Origin: Sphingomonas yabuuchiae
Lineage (GTDB): Bacteria > Pseudomonadota > Alphaproteobacteria > Sphingomonadales > Sphingomonadaceae
Direction of reading: 5' to 3'
NCBI RefSeq assembly: GCF_014199595.1
Contig: NZ_JACHNX010000014.1
Span: 1-64,000 of the forward strand
DNA length: 64,000 nucleotides
Below are positions 7,069-15,235 of this stretch, piece after piece. The first letter of the stretch is position 1. Every line of letters starts with the position of its first letter. Made by a program: the position numbers and the translations under genes. The notes beneath the pieces were generated by a model, which saw nothing but the letters and a program-made list of their open reading frames with translations, did no database searches and had not been told where the DNA came from.

Positions 7069-7760
7069 GCAGAGGCAATGCAGGGCTGCACCAGCGGGTG
7101 CGCACCGCGCGGAAGCGCACCGCCCAGTCGACCCGTTGGCTGGAGCGCCAGCTGAACGACCCCTATGTCCGCCGTGCCAAGGCGGAGGGGTATCGCAGCC
7201 GCGCGGCCTATAAGCTGATTGAGCTGGACGAACGCTTCGGCTTCCTGCGCGGCAAGAAGCGGATCATCGATCTTGGGCTGGCACCCGGCGGCTGGGCGCA
7301 GGTGGTGCGGCGTCAGGTTCCGAACGCGAGCGTGGTCGGCATCGACCTGTTGCCGGTCGATCCGATCGACGGCGTGACCATCTTCGAGATGGACTTCATG
7401 GACGACGCCGCGCCTGGCAAGCTGATGGAGGCGCTGGGCGGCGCGCCCGATCTGGTCATGTCGGACATGGCGGCCAACACCGTCGGCCACCCGCAGACCG
7501 ACGCACTGCGCACCATGGGACTGGTCGAGACGGCCTTCGCCTTTGCCTGCGACGTGCTGTCGCCCGGCGGCGTGTTCGTGTCGAAGGTCTTCGCGGGCGG
7601 CGCCGATCCGCAGCTGGTCGCCGAAATGAAACGCCACTTCGCCACCGTGAAGCACGCCAAACCGCCATCGAGCCGCAAGGGCTCGGTGGAATGGTTTGTC
7701 GTAGCGCAGGGGTTCAAGGGGCGTAAGGCTGCGGTGGTTGAGGATGATTCGGAGAATTGA
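7065..7760 (+). CDS. rlmE: 23S rRNA (uridine(2552)-2'-O)-methyltransferase
   Basis: RlmE (FtsJ) methylates U2552 in the A loop of 23S rRNA using SAM, a late step in 50S assembly. The GTG start at 7065 overlaps the upstream stop (GTGA) and gives 231 residues. SRAAYKL (45-51) carries the first catalytic Lys. IDLGLAPGGWAQV (68-80) is the SAM loop. The rest of the K-D-K-E tetrad is Asp134 in VMSDMAANTVGH, Lys174 in FVSKVFAGG and Glu209 in GSVEWF. A basic N-terminal extension (QRVRTARKRTAQSTRWLERQ) is usual in alphaproteobacteria. It is cotranscribed with the Ppx/GppA gene. Confidence 0.95.
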   Translation: MSRGNAGLHQRVRTARKRTAQSTRWLERQLNDPYVRRAKAEGYRSRAAYKLIELDERFGFLRGKKRIIDLGLAPGGWAQVVRRQVPNASVVGIDLLPVDPIDGVTIFEMDFMDDAAPGKLMEALGGAPDLVMSDMAANTVGHPQTDALRTMGLVETAFAFACDVLSPGGVFVSKVFAGGADPQLVAEMKRHFATVKHAKPPSSRKGSVEWFVVAQGFKGRKAAVVEDDSEN

Positions 7761-7833
7761 GGGTGGGGCGGCGGGGTTCGCTAACGCTCTCCTGCGAGCA
7801 TTTAGAAGTACCGGCGCATTAAGGCAGATTTTG

Positions 7834-8379
7834 TTACGGGCTCAAACTTTCTCCGATACGGCACGCTCGAGAGGGATTAAAATCGACCGTTCTCGACCGA
7901 CCGTCAGACTTCGCCTCTGCAACTCGCACATAAGCTTGTAGAAGCGCGCCGTAAGTAGTTTGACCAACCTTCGTTTGCGCCTTCTCCGGTAAAATGTCGA
8001 AGACGTAGACAATTTCCTCCCCTTCCAAGTCTTGATTAAAATCTATTGCCATGAAGAAATCTACTATTCTGCTACCATCCACATAAAGGTCTACCATAGT
8101 ACCTTGACGCATTGATGTGCTACGGAATTCGAAATGCCCGTCGTTGGACCGCCACACACGCGTGTCAACCTGGACGAGTTCGATCGTACTTTCGTCAGGT
8201 TTGATCCTACGTTCTGCTAGGACTGCCGCCGCCTCCAAATCCTTGGCCAACTGCTGGAGCACGCGCTGCGCGCCGCCCCGCGCCATACCATCAAACGTCG
8301 GGTCGGACTTACTCTCGATAGCCCTTAACTGGGCTACGCGAGCAACTCGGCGGAGGGTCTCCGGATCAAGATCAGGCAT
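7834..8379 (-). CDS. Hypothetical protein of 181 residues, atypical base composition
   Basis: Not recognised. The start at 8379 (MPDLDPETLRRVARVAQL) is chosen because the sequence before it is arginine-rich and unlike protein; the ribosome-binding site is weak. The N-terminal 70 residues are helical with a Gln/Leu-rich segment (GGAQRVLQQLAKDLEAAAVL). The C-terminal part alternates strands (STSMRQGTMVDLYVDGSRIV, FFMAIDFNQDLEGEEIVYV). Codons ending in A or T are far more frequent than in the neighbours, and the gene stands alone between rlmE and a repeat element. It is probably acquired DNA. There is no signal peptide. Confidence 0.55.
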   Translation of the reverse strand: MPDLDPETLRRVARVAQLRAIESKSDPTFDGMARGGAQRVLQQLAKDLEAAAVLAERRIKPDESTIELVQVDTRVWRSNDGHFEFRSTSMRQGTMVDLYVDGSRIVDFFMAIDFNQDLEGEEIVYVFDILPEKAQTKVGQTTYGALLQAYVRVAEAKSDGRSRTVDFNPSRACRIGESLSP

Positions 8380-8498
8380 AGTTCTTTCATACGTCAACCA
8401 AGGCATGCGGCTGAAAAGACACACGCGGTCGGCATTGAGTGTCAAGCTTCGCCGAATGGGGCTAGCCCGCCAACTACCCATAATGGGCATTTTATTCG

Positions 8499-8594
8499 CC
8501 TCCGTTCAGCCTGAGCGAAGTCGAAGGCCACGGGATAGCGTTCGTGACAAAGACTCGGGGCGTGCACTTCGACTTCGCTCAGTGCGAACGGAGG
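8499..8594. repeat. Intergenic inverted repeat, family A copy 1
   Basis: Two inverted arms of about 35 bases each share the core TTCAGCCTGAGCGAAGTCGA, facing its complement ending in GAACGGAGG, with a short spacer. The same palindromic unit occurs at six other intergenic places in the window. It probably forms a long hairpin in RNA and may act as a transcript end or a REP-like element. Confidence 0.8.
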
Positions 8595-8653
8595 TCGGGA
8601 GGCGCGGCGAACGGACGATGGGGAGCGTGGCGGGCTGCGTGGTATACGCCCCC

Positions 8654-9016
8654 TCACAACAACGCGTTCACCGCCTCCATGAAGCGCATCAGGCTGATCG
8701 GCTTGGACACATAGGAATCCGCCCCCGCCGCGCGGATACGGTCCTCGTCGTCGCGGCCCGCATAGGCGGTCACCGCCATCACCGGGATGCGGCGCAGCTC
8801 CTCGTCCGCCTTCAGCTCCAGGATCAGCTCATAGCCGGTCACATGCGGCATCTGGATGTCCATGATGATCAGGTCGGGCTCCACCTCCCGCGCACGCGCC
8901 ACGGCCTCGCGCCCGTCGCGCACCGGCTCGGCGATAAAGCCGTGCACGCGCAACAGGTCGCAGAAGAGTTTCAGATTGAGTTCGTTGTCCTCGACAACGA
9001 GCACCTTTCTTGTCAC
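8654..9016 (-). CDS. divK: Single-domain response regulator DivK
   Basis: This 120-residue protein consists only of a receiver domain. KVLVVEDNELNLKLF (4-18) holds the acidic pocket. The phosphoacceptor is Asp53 in LIIMDIQMPHVTGYEL, followed by Thr83 in AVTAYAG and Lys105 in YVSKPIS. MDIQMP, the NELNLKLF segment and the YVSKPIS end are characteristic of DivK, which relays cell-cycle and polarity signals between the PleC and DivJ kinases and DivL-CckA. The GTG start at 9016 follows GGAGA. It is divergent from the DUF3572 gene with only 34 bases between starts. PleD, which often follows divK in other alphaproteobacteria, is not adjacent. Confidence 0.88.
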   Translation of the reverse strand: MTRKVLVVEDNELNLKLFCDLLRVHGFIAEPVRDGREAVARAREVEPDLIIMDIQMPHVTGYELILELKADEELRRIPVMAVTAYAGRDDEDRIRAAGADSYVSKPISLMRFMEAVNALL

Positions 9017-9050
9017 GCGGTCTCCACCATTACGACGGACACGATAGGCA

Positions 9051-9323
9051 ATGCCCGGACCGGATACAATCGAAGCCAATATGGCCCTGGCGCTGCAGGC
9101 GCTCATATGGACGCTGCAAAGCCCGTCGCGCGCCGAACGGCTGCTGGCGCTGACCGGCCTGTCGGTCGAGGAACTGCGCGGCGGGGCGGGCGAGCCCGGC
9201 GTGCTGGCCGCCATCCTGTCCTTTCTGGAGGGGCATGAGGCCGATCTGATCGAATGCGCCGAATCGCTGGATGTGCGCCCCGAATCGCTGGTCGCCGCCC
9301 GCCGGGTGCTGGAGGCCGCATGA
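9051..9323 (+). CDS. DUF3572 family protein
   Basis: This small all-helical protein of 90 residues has the sequence style of DUF3572 (ALALQALIWTLQSPSRAERL, ALTGLSVEELRGGAGEPG, AILSFLEGHEADLI). The family is restricted to alphaproteobacteria, of unknown function, and typically divergent from divK, as here. The stop codon overlaps the next start (ATGA), so it is coupled to the HAD-family gene. Family membership is from memory of the conserved gene order and sequence. Confidence 0.75.
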   Translation: MPGPDTIEANMALALQALIWTLQSPSRAERLLALTGLSVEELRGGAGEPGVLAAILSFLEGHEADLIECAESLDVRPESLVAARRVLEAA

Positions 9324-9958
9324 AGCCGCTGCTGATCTGCGACTGCGACGAGGTGCTCGTCCACATGGTCCGCCACTTCCGCGACTGGCTGGACGAAGCG
9401 CATGACATGGACTTCGCGCTCGACCGGCATGATTTCTTCGGGTCGCTGACCCGGCGCAGCGGCGGCCCCGCCCCGACGCAGGCAGAGGCCTGGGACCTGC
9501 TGCACGGCTTCTTCCCCGGCCAGATGGACCGCCAGACGCTGGTGCCGCACGCCGCCGAGGCGCTGGCGGCGCTGGCGACCCGCGCCGATATCGTCATCCT
9601 GACCAACCTGATCGAGGAATGCCGCAGCCCCCGCATCGAACAGCTGGCACGCTTCGGCATCCATCACCGGGTCCAGTGCAATACGGGACCCAAGGGCGCG
9701 CCGGTCGCCAAGCTGGTCGTCGAGCACGGCAACCCCGTCACCGTCTTCGTCGACGACCTCGCCCAGCATCATGCCTCGGTCGCCGAGCATGCGCCGCAGG
9801 TCCACCGGCTGCACATGGTCTCCGAACCCGAAATGGCCCCGCACATCGCCCCCGCACCCGACGCCCATGCCCGGATCGACGACTGGCGCGAGGCGGAAGC
9901 GTGGATCGCCGCGCGTTTCGATGAAGGCCGGCCTGCCCCGAATCGACCGGGCGCTTGA
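9320..9958 (+). CDS. HAD-superfamily hydrolase
   Basis: This 212-residue protein starts at the ATG that overlaps the upstream stop. LICDCDEVLVHMV at the N-terminus gives the HAD motif I aspartates (Asp8 and Asp10). DIVILTNLIEE supplies motif II (T-N), the Lys of GAPVAKLV is motif III, and VTVFVDDLAQHHASV the motif IV acidic pair. The substrate cannot be predicted. It is commonly found in this position in sphingomonads after DUF3572. There is no signal peptide or membrane segment, so the enzyme is presumably cytoplasmic. Confidence 0.8.
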   Translation: MKPLLICDCDEVLVHMVRHFRDWLDEAHDMDFALDRHDFFGSLTRRSGGPAPTQAEAWDLLHGFFPGQMDRQTLVPHAAEALAALATRADIVILTNLIEECRSPRIEQLARFGIHHRVQCNTGPKGAPVAKLVVEHGNPVTVFVDDLAQHHASVAEHAPQVHRLHMVSEPEMAPHIAPAPDAHARIDDWREAEAWIAARFDEGRPAPNRPGA

Positions 9959-9979
9959 CCTGAACGGGGCGAGCGCGCC

Positions 9980-10456
9980 ATGTCTCGCCCCATGACCACG
10001 CATATCGATCGCGCGCTCGAGCAGCTCGGCCTCACCCTGCCGGAGGCTGCCGCCCCCGTCGCCGCCTATGTCCCCGTCGTCGAGGCGGGCGGGCTTCTCC
10101 ACATTTCCGGCCAGTTGCCCTTCATCGACGGCCAGCTCGTCACCGGACGGCTGGGCGACGGCGTCTCGCTGGAAGACGGGCAGAAGGCGGCGCAGGCGTG
10201 CGGCCTGATGCTGGTCGCGCAGATCAAGAAGTATCTGGACGGCGACCTGTCGCGCGTGAAGCGGATCGTGAAGCTGGGCGTGTTCGTGAATTCGGCCGGT
10301 GACTTCACCGACCAGCCCAAGGTCGCCAATGGCGCATCGGAGCTGATGGTGTCGCTGTTCGGCGATGCGGGCCGCCATGCCCGCTCGGCCGTCGGCGTGC
10401 CGGTGCTGCCGCTGGGTGCGGCGGTCGAAGTGGATGCTATCGTCGAATTGGGGTGA
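9980..10456 (+). CDS. RidA family protein
   Basis: This 158-residue member of the YjgF/YER057c/UK114 family deaminates reactive enamine/imine intermediates formed by PLP enzymes. LLHISGQLPFIDG, DGQKAAQACGLMLVAQIKKY and VKRIVKLGVFVNSAGDFTDQ are typical. GRHARSAVGVPVLPLGAAVEVDA carries the conserved Arg that binds the carboxylate, and the last strand. The protein is longer than the classic 128-residue RidA and belongs to the subgroup with an extra N-terminal helix. It begins 21 bases after the HAD gene, probably in the same transcript. An alternative start four codons later (MTTH) is possible. Confidence 0.85.
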   Translation: MSRPMTTHIDRALEQLGLTLPEAAAPVAAYVPVVEAGGLLHISGQLPFIDGQLVTGRLGDGVSLEDGQKAAQACGLMLVAQIKKYLDGDLSRVKRIVKLGVFVNSAGDFTDQPKVANGASELMVSLFGDAGRHARSAVGVPVLPLGAAVEVDAIVELG

Positions 10457-10497
10457 TTTTCTGGGGTGGGTCGAGAGTGCGTAGCTCGCGGCCCTGC

Positions 10498-10608
10498 CCT
10501 CCCCGATCCCCTCCCGCTTGCGGGAGGGGCGTGTTGTTTGGCTGGTAGTGGGATTCCTCGTTAGCTTCTGGCCGCTCCCCTCCCGCCTGCGGGAGGGGAT
10601 GGGGGAGG
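10498..10608. repeat. GC-rich intergenic repeat, family B copy 1
   Basis: This copy has two hairpins with the stem CCCCTCCCG-N-CGGGAGGGG, each followed or preceded by ATGGGGGAGGG or its complement, separated by about 45 bases. The whole has overall inverted symmetry. The same unit recurs at seven more intergenic sites in the window. Confidence 0.75.
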
Positions 10609-10665
10609 GAAAGCCACGAGCCCACCCCTTGTCCCACCCCACTCCACACCGCATATCCCACCGCG

Positions 10666-11796
10666 ATGACCACCGCCGTCGCGCGTATCCTGTCCGGCGT
10701 CGCCGCCCTGTCCCCCGACCAGTGGGACGCCTGCGCGGGCACGGCCAATCCGTTCGTCTCCCACGCCTTCCTGACCGCGCTGGAAACGTCGCACAGCGTC
10801 GGCGGCCGCTCCGGCTGGACGCCTGCCCCCATCGTCATCGACGGCCCGGACGGGCAGCCCGCCGCGATCGCACCCGCCTATCTCAAGGCGCATAGCCAGG
10901 GCGAATATGTCTTCGACCATGGTTGGGCCGATGCCTGGGAGCGTGCCGGGGGGCGTTACTACCCCAAGCTTCAGATTGCCGCGCCCTTCTCGCCCGTTCC
11001 CGGCCCCCGGCTGCTGCTGCGCGACCCCGCGCTCGCGCCCGCGCTGATCGCCGCGATCGAGGCGGTGACCGACCAGAACGAGCTGTCCTCCGCGCACGTC
11101 ACCTTCGTCGCGGCCGATCAGTTGCCGTATTTCGAGGCGGCGGGCTGGCTGATCCGCGAGGGCGTGCAATTCCACTGGCGCAATGACGGCTATCGCAGCT
11201 TCGACGATTTCCTGGACGCGCTCGCCAGCCGCAAGCGCAAGGCGATCCGCAAGGAACGCGCCGCCGCCGTCGCGGGGCTGACCATCCGCCACCTGACCGG
11301 CGACCAGATTCGCCCCGAGCATTGGGATGCCTTCTGGGTCTTCTATCAGGATACGGGCAGTCGCAAATGGGGCCAGCCCTATCTGACCCGCGCCGCCTTT
11401 GACCGGATCGGCGAGCAATTGGGCGACAAGGTGTTGCTGATCCTTGCCGAGCGCGACGGGGTGCCGATCGCGGGGGCGCTCAACCTGATCGGCGAGGACA
11501 CGCTCTATGGCCGCTATTGGGGCGCGGTCGAGGAGGTGCCCTTCCTCCATTTCGAGCTGTGCTATTACCAGGCGATCGACGCCGCCATCGCGCGCGGGCT
11601 GACGACGGTGGAGGCGGGGGCGCAGGGCGAGCACAAGCTGGCGCGGGGTTATGTCCCGGTGCCGACCTGGTCGGCGCACTATATCCCCCACCCCGCCTTC
11701 CGCCGTGCCGTCGCCGAGTTCGTGGAACGCGAGCGTCAGGCGATCGAGGCGGAAAGCGAGTATCTGGGTGAATTGACCCCGTTCCGACGGGGCTGA
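10666..11796 (+). CDS. GNAT-fold N-acetyltransferase, DUF482 / peptidogalycan type
   Basis: This 376-residue protein belongs to the alphaproteobacterial DUF482 family, which is related to FemAB-like acyltransferases and has a tandem GNAT fold. Supporting segments are FVSHAFLTALETSHSVGGRSGW near the N-terminus, GEYVFDHGWADAWERAGG, YYPKLQIAAPFSPVPGPRLL, SRKRKAIRKERAAA, and the C-terminal GRYWGAVEEVPFLHFELCYY and EAGAQGEHKLARGY. The last two motifs are highly conserved in the family. The substrate is not established, though links to cell-envelope or amino-acyl transfer have been suggested for relatives. It stands alone between two family B repeats. Confidence 0.8.
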   Translation: MTTAVARILSGVAALSPDQWDACAGTANPFVSHAFLTALETSHSVGGRSGWTPAPIVIDGPDGQPAAIAPAYLKAHSQGEYVFDHGWADAWERAGGRYYPKLQIAAPFSPVPGPRLLLRDPALAPALIAAIEAVTDQNELSSAHVTFVAADQLPYFEAAGWLIREGVQFHWRNDGYRSFDDFLDALASRKRKAIRKERAAAVAGLTIRHLTGDQIRPEHWDAFWVFYQDTGSRKWGQPYLTRAAFDRIGEQLGDKVLLILAERDGVPIAGALNLIGEDTLYGRYWGAVEEVPFLHFELCYYQAIDAAIARGLTTVEAGAQGEHKLARGYVPVPTWSAHYIPHPAFRRAVAEFVERERQAIEAESEYLGELTPFRRG

Positions 11797-11834
11797 GGCG
11801 TCGGGCAGGATGAAGTTGCCTTCGGTCAAAGCGA

Positions 11835-11934
11835 GCCCCTCCCCTTCAGGGGAGGGGTTGGGGTGGGGACTTTCGACCAATCCCGTACTTGCGGAAACGC
11901 CCCACCCCCGACCCCTCCCCTGAAGGGGAGGGGA
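11835..11934. repeat. GC-rich intergenic repeat, family B copy 2
   Basis: An inverted pair of GCCCCTCCCCTTCAGGGG-type hairpins joined by about 40 bases. It lies between two convergent genes and may end both transcripts. Confidence 0.75.
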
Positions 11935-11954
11935 GCGTCTCATATCATCGTGCT

Positions 11955-13619
11955 TTAATTGTCGTCCTTGTCGGGGGTCGCCTTGCGCCGCGCGGGCGCC
12001 CGCTTGTCCTCATCGGGCGAGGGGCGGCTGAGCAGTTCATAGGCCGCCGGGTCGATGATCGGGCGGCGATCGTCGATCCGGTAGAGGACGCTGTCGCCCT
12101 CGCGCCAGATCGGCGTCAGCCCGCGCGTCAGCGCCTCGTCGTAACGCGGCGCATGGACCAGCCAGACATAGTCGAACGCGTCGCGCGGCATCAGTTTCAG
12201 CGCGGTTTCGACCGGGCGCCACCATTGCCCGCGACAGCGCCGCTGGGTCACGATCTCCGACGGGTCATGTGCAAACCGCTTGGCGGGGGCGTAGCGCACC
12301 GTCAGCAACTGCCCGCCCGCCATCGACCATTGGTCGTTGGCATAGGCCAGCTTGCGCTCCAGCGCGAGGCCCGCGACATGCTCCAACCGGCTGGAGGGCC
12401 AGACATCGGCGCAATATTGACGGCCGACAAAGGTCAGCAACCGCGCGCGCGGCGGCACATGGTCCAGCGCGCTCAGCACCCGGTCGTAATCGTTGCTGTA
12501 CATCACATAGCTGACCGTGGTCGCACCGATCCGCACGACGAAGAACAACAGCCCCACGATCGCCAGCGTCGAGGCGCCGCGCAGCGACAGCCCGCGCCGG
12601 GGGCGCAGCGCGATCAGTGCGATGGCCAGCACATAGGGGGCGAGACGCATATCGGCATAGGCCGAACCGAAGACGACGCGCGGCAGCAGCAGATAGACGA
12701 CGAACAGGAAGGCCGCCGACAGCACCAGGTTGCGCGAATATTCGACCCGCTCGTCGCGCACGCCCTTGAGCAGGACGAGGAACAGCACCGTGACTGAGGC
12801 GAGGTCGAACGCCATCCAGCGATCGCGCAGCACCATCGTGACCCAGTTGATCTTCCAGCGCCAGTTGAACCAGTCGCCGGTCTTGCCGGTCACATCCGCG
12901 CCCGAACGCCACAGCACCATCAGCACCATGGGCAGCGCCAGCGGGATACAGCCCAGCCCGGCATGGAAAGCCGACTCGGCCCAGCCCCGCACCCCGCGCG
13001 CGCCCTTGGCCCGGCGAATGTCGTGCTGGCGGATCAGCTCGGCGGAAAAAGCCAGCACGCCCAGCACGCCCCAGCCGAAGGTATGCGCCACCCAGAGCAG
13101 GCAGGACAGCGGCACGAAGATGATGGCCCGCAACCGTACCGCGCCCAGCCGCCCCATGCGCAGCCACAGGCCGAACAGGTTCAGCGCCAGCGCCATCGCC
13201 AGCGCGAAGTTCACGAAGCCGAACTGGAACGGATAGCTATAGGCCAGCGGCAGCGCGAACAGCGCGGTGGCGGGAATGCGCCCTTGCACCTCGCGCGCGA
13301 TCCAGAGGAGGCCGGTGACGGTCAGGACCGGAATGGCGATGACGATCAGCTTGACCGCCAGCTCCAGCCCGAAGATCGGCGCGAGCGGCTCGATCAGCAG
13401 GTCGATGCCCAGATTGCCGATCATCTGCCATTCGAAACGATACCAATGCGCCAGCCAGGGCTGGTTGGCATATTCCAGCTGGACGCGATACCGCCCCATA
13501 TGCCCCGGCAGGTCGACCAGCGGCGGCACGGTGGGCCAGAGCAGCGGCACGGCGGCGAGCAGCGCCATCGCCGCCACGAACCACCGCGTCTGCCACCAGT
13601 TGAGCTTTCCCCCATTCAT
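11955..13619 (-). CDS. Polytopic membrane protein, paralogue of the next upstream gene
   Basis: This 554-residue protein has about ten predicted transmembrane segments (for example FVAAMALLAAVPLLWPTVPP and VKLIVIAIPVLTVTGLLWIA), then a soluble C-terminal region of about 150 residues ending in a charged tail (APARRKATPDKDDN). The N-terminal PTVPPLVDLPGHMGRYR places an Asp/His pair just after the first membrane helix, a layout reminiscent of GT-C glycosyltransferases. No firm family was recognised. It begins ten bases after its paralogue ends and shares blocks with it, such as GNLGI, GRIPATALFALPLAYSYPFQ and GFVNFALA. Tandem duplication is the likely origin. Confidence 0.7.
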   Translation of the reverse strand: MNGGKLNWWQTRWFVAAMALLAAVPLLWPTVPPLVDLPGHMGRYRVQLEYANQPWLAHWYRFEWQMIGNLGIDLLIEPLAPIFGLELAVKLIVIAIPVLTVTGLLWIAREVQGRIPATALFALPLAYSYPFQFGFVNFALAMALALNLFGLWLRMGRLGAVRLRAIIFVPLSCLLWVAHTFGWGVLGVLAFSAELIRQHDIRRAKGARGVRGWAESAFHAGLGCIPLALPMVLMVLWRSGADVTGKTGDWFNWRWKINWVTMVLRDRWMAFDLASVTVLFLVLLKGVRDERVEYSRNLVLSAAFLFVVYLLLPRVVFGSAYADMRLAPYVLAIALIALRPRRGLSLRGASTLAIVGLLFFVVRIGATTVSYVMYSNDYDRVLSALDHVPPRARLLTFVGRQYCADVWPSSRLEHVAGLALERKLAYANDQWSMAGGQLLTVRYAPAKRFAHDPSEIVTQRRCRGQWWRPVETALKLMPRDAFDYVWLVHAPRYDEALTRGLTPIWREGDSVLYRIDDRRPIIDPAAYELLSRPSPDEDKRAPARRKATPDKDDN

Positions 13620-13629
13620 CTGCTGGTGC

Positions 13630-15201
13630 CTAGCGGACCGAAGGGGCGTCCGACAAGCATCGGCCGCGACGAACGCGATAGACGGCGGAATTGCTCTGCG
13701 CCCAGACCGGCGTCAGATCGGGCGATCGGGTCCGCCCCTTGGGAAAACCGATCGTCCAGACCGCATCGAAGGTGCATCGGTCGAAGTCGCGGATCGCATC
13801 CTCGAAGTCGGTCGGTCCCCCTTCGCCGCCCGGCGGAAAGATCAGCGAGGACGGGTCACGGTCGAACCGCCCGGCACCGGCCAGGCGGGGCTGGATCAGA
13901 TGCTGGCCCGGCACCGTCCACTGGCCGTTGGTGAACACGCCCGCGCGAACGACGGCAAGCCCGCCGATATGGGTCAGCCGGGGTGCCCCCCAGCGTGACT
14001 CCGCGTCGACATTGGCCAGGACCAGCACCGTGCCGCCCGGCGGCAGCGCGGCAATGGCTCGCCACTCGCGATCATGCCCTTGCGCCAGTTGCGCGAAGGC
14101 GATGGTCGTGCCCGCCAGCCGCGCCACGAAAAAGACGGTCGCGGCGACCGCCAGTCCACGCTCCGACCACGCCAGGCGCCCATATACCGACAACAAGGCC
14201 AGCATCACCGCCGGGGGCAGCATCCGCATGTCGAGATAGGCCCCGCCCCGGAACAGATAGGGCAGGGCGAGGAAGACGATGAACCCGATCGCGGCGGGCA
14301 CGCCCAGCACCGGGCGGACCGACAGGCGGCGCGACCGGATCACGACATAGGCGAAGAACAACAGCCCCATCACCGCCGCCAGATCCCACGCCATCCAGCG
14401 TTCCTGGAACAGGGTCATGACCCAGCGCAGCTTGTAGGACAGGAACCAGCGCCCGGTCTCACCCGCAACCTGATCCCCGCCCGACCGGATCATCCACAGG
14501 ACGGGCAACGCCATCGGGGTCACCGTCACGCCCGCGCGCAGCACCGCCTTTGGCCAGCGCCGCCCCTGCTCGACCAGCCGCCCGGCTTCCATGCCGAAGA
14601 CATAGGCCACCAGCAGCGCCCAGCCGAGCGCATGGACCAGCCACAACAGCGGCGCGAGCAGTGCGAACAGGATGATCCGCCACGCCGCGCCCCTGGTCCG
14701 CGCCAGCCGCAGCCAGAACGCCATGGCCAGGAACACAAGCCCTTGCGCCAGGCAGAAATTGACGAAGCCCATCTGGAAGGCGGGGCCGTAAGCCAGCGGA
14801 AAGGCCAGGATCGCACTGGCGGGCATCCGCCCATGAGCCTCTCGCGCCAGGGCGATCAGACCCGCCACGGTCAGCGGCGGAATGACCATGACGACAAGCC
14901 TGGCGGCGGGCTCCACCCCCATGCCGAAGACATGGTGCAGCGCGAGTACGATCCCCTCGACACCCAGATTGCCGACCGCCGCCCAGTGCACCGCATAATA
15001 GCGCGCCAGCGGCGCCTGCCCCGCCTCGGCCAGGATGCGATAGCTGGCCATATGGTCGCCCATGTCGCCCAGCGGCGGCACGGCGGGCCAGAGCAGCGGG
15101 ATCGCCGAGGCCAGCATGCACAGCAACAAGAAGGGGCGGGACTGCCACCACAGCCCCGCCCCCTTTTCGGTCATCCCGTCCTGTCGGCCGTCATCGACCA
15201 T
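13630..15201 (-). CDS. Polytopic membrane protein, paralogue of the next downstream gene
   Basis: This 523-residue protein has about ten transmembrane helices (FLLLCMLASAIPLLWPAVPP, RLVVMVIPPLTVAGLIALA, LAVAATVFFVARLAGTTIAF) and a soluble C-terminal domain. The blocks PAVPPLGDMGDHMASYR, GNLGVEGI, GRMPASAILAFPLAYGPAFQ and GFVNFCLAQGL match the adjacent paralogue. The acidic and His residues after helix 1 are kept in both, suggesting an active site facing the periplasm. Function unknown; a GT-C-like glycosyltransferase is a guess. It lies 34 bases behind argG on the same strand, so the three may be cotranscribed. A start ten codons further in is also possible. Confidence 0.7.
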   Translation of the reverse strand: MVDDGRQDGMTEKGAGLWWQSRPFLLLCMLASAIPLLWPAVPPLGDMGDHMASYRILAEAGQAPLARYYAVHWAAVGNLGVEGIVLALHHVFGMGVEPAARLVVMVIPPLTVAGLIALAREAHGRMPASAILAFPLAYGPAFQMGFVNFCLAQGLVFLAMAFWLRLARTRGAAWRIILFALLAPLLWLVHALGWALLVAYVFGMEAGRLVEQGRRWPKAVLRAGVTVTPMALPVLWMIRSGGDQVAGETGRWFLSYKLRWVMTLFQERWMAWDLAAVMGLLFFAYVVIRSRRLSVRPVLGVPAAIGFIVFLALPYLFRGGAYLDMRMLPPAVMLALLSVYGRLAWSERGLAVAATVFFVARLAGTTIAFAQLAQGHDREWRAIAALPPGGTVLVLANVDAESRWGAPRLTHIGGLAVVRAGVFTNGQWTVPGQHLIQPRLAGAGRFDRDPSSLIFPPGGEGGPTDFEDAIRDFDRCTFDAVWTIGFPKGRTRSPDLTPVWAQSNSAVYRVRRGRCLSDAPSVR

Positions 15202-15235
15202 ATCGGCCCTGCCCCTTCAGAACGGTGAGATCGGA

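Noticed and set aside
8654-10654. Very long open frame (666 codons) antisense to DUF3572, HAD and RidA genes
   Set aside because: Only the last 120 codons (divK) look like protein. The rest is a low-information shadow, rich in Arg, Gln and His, of well-supported genes on the other strand.
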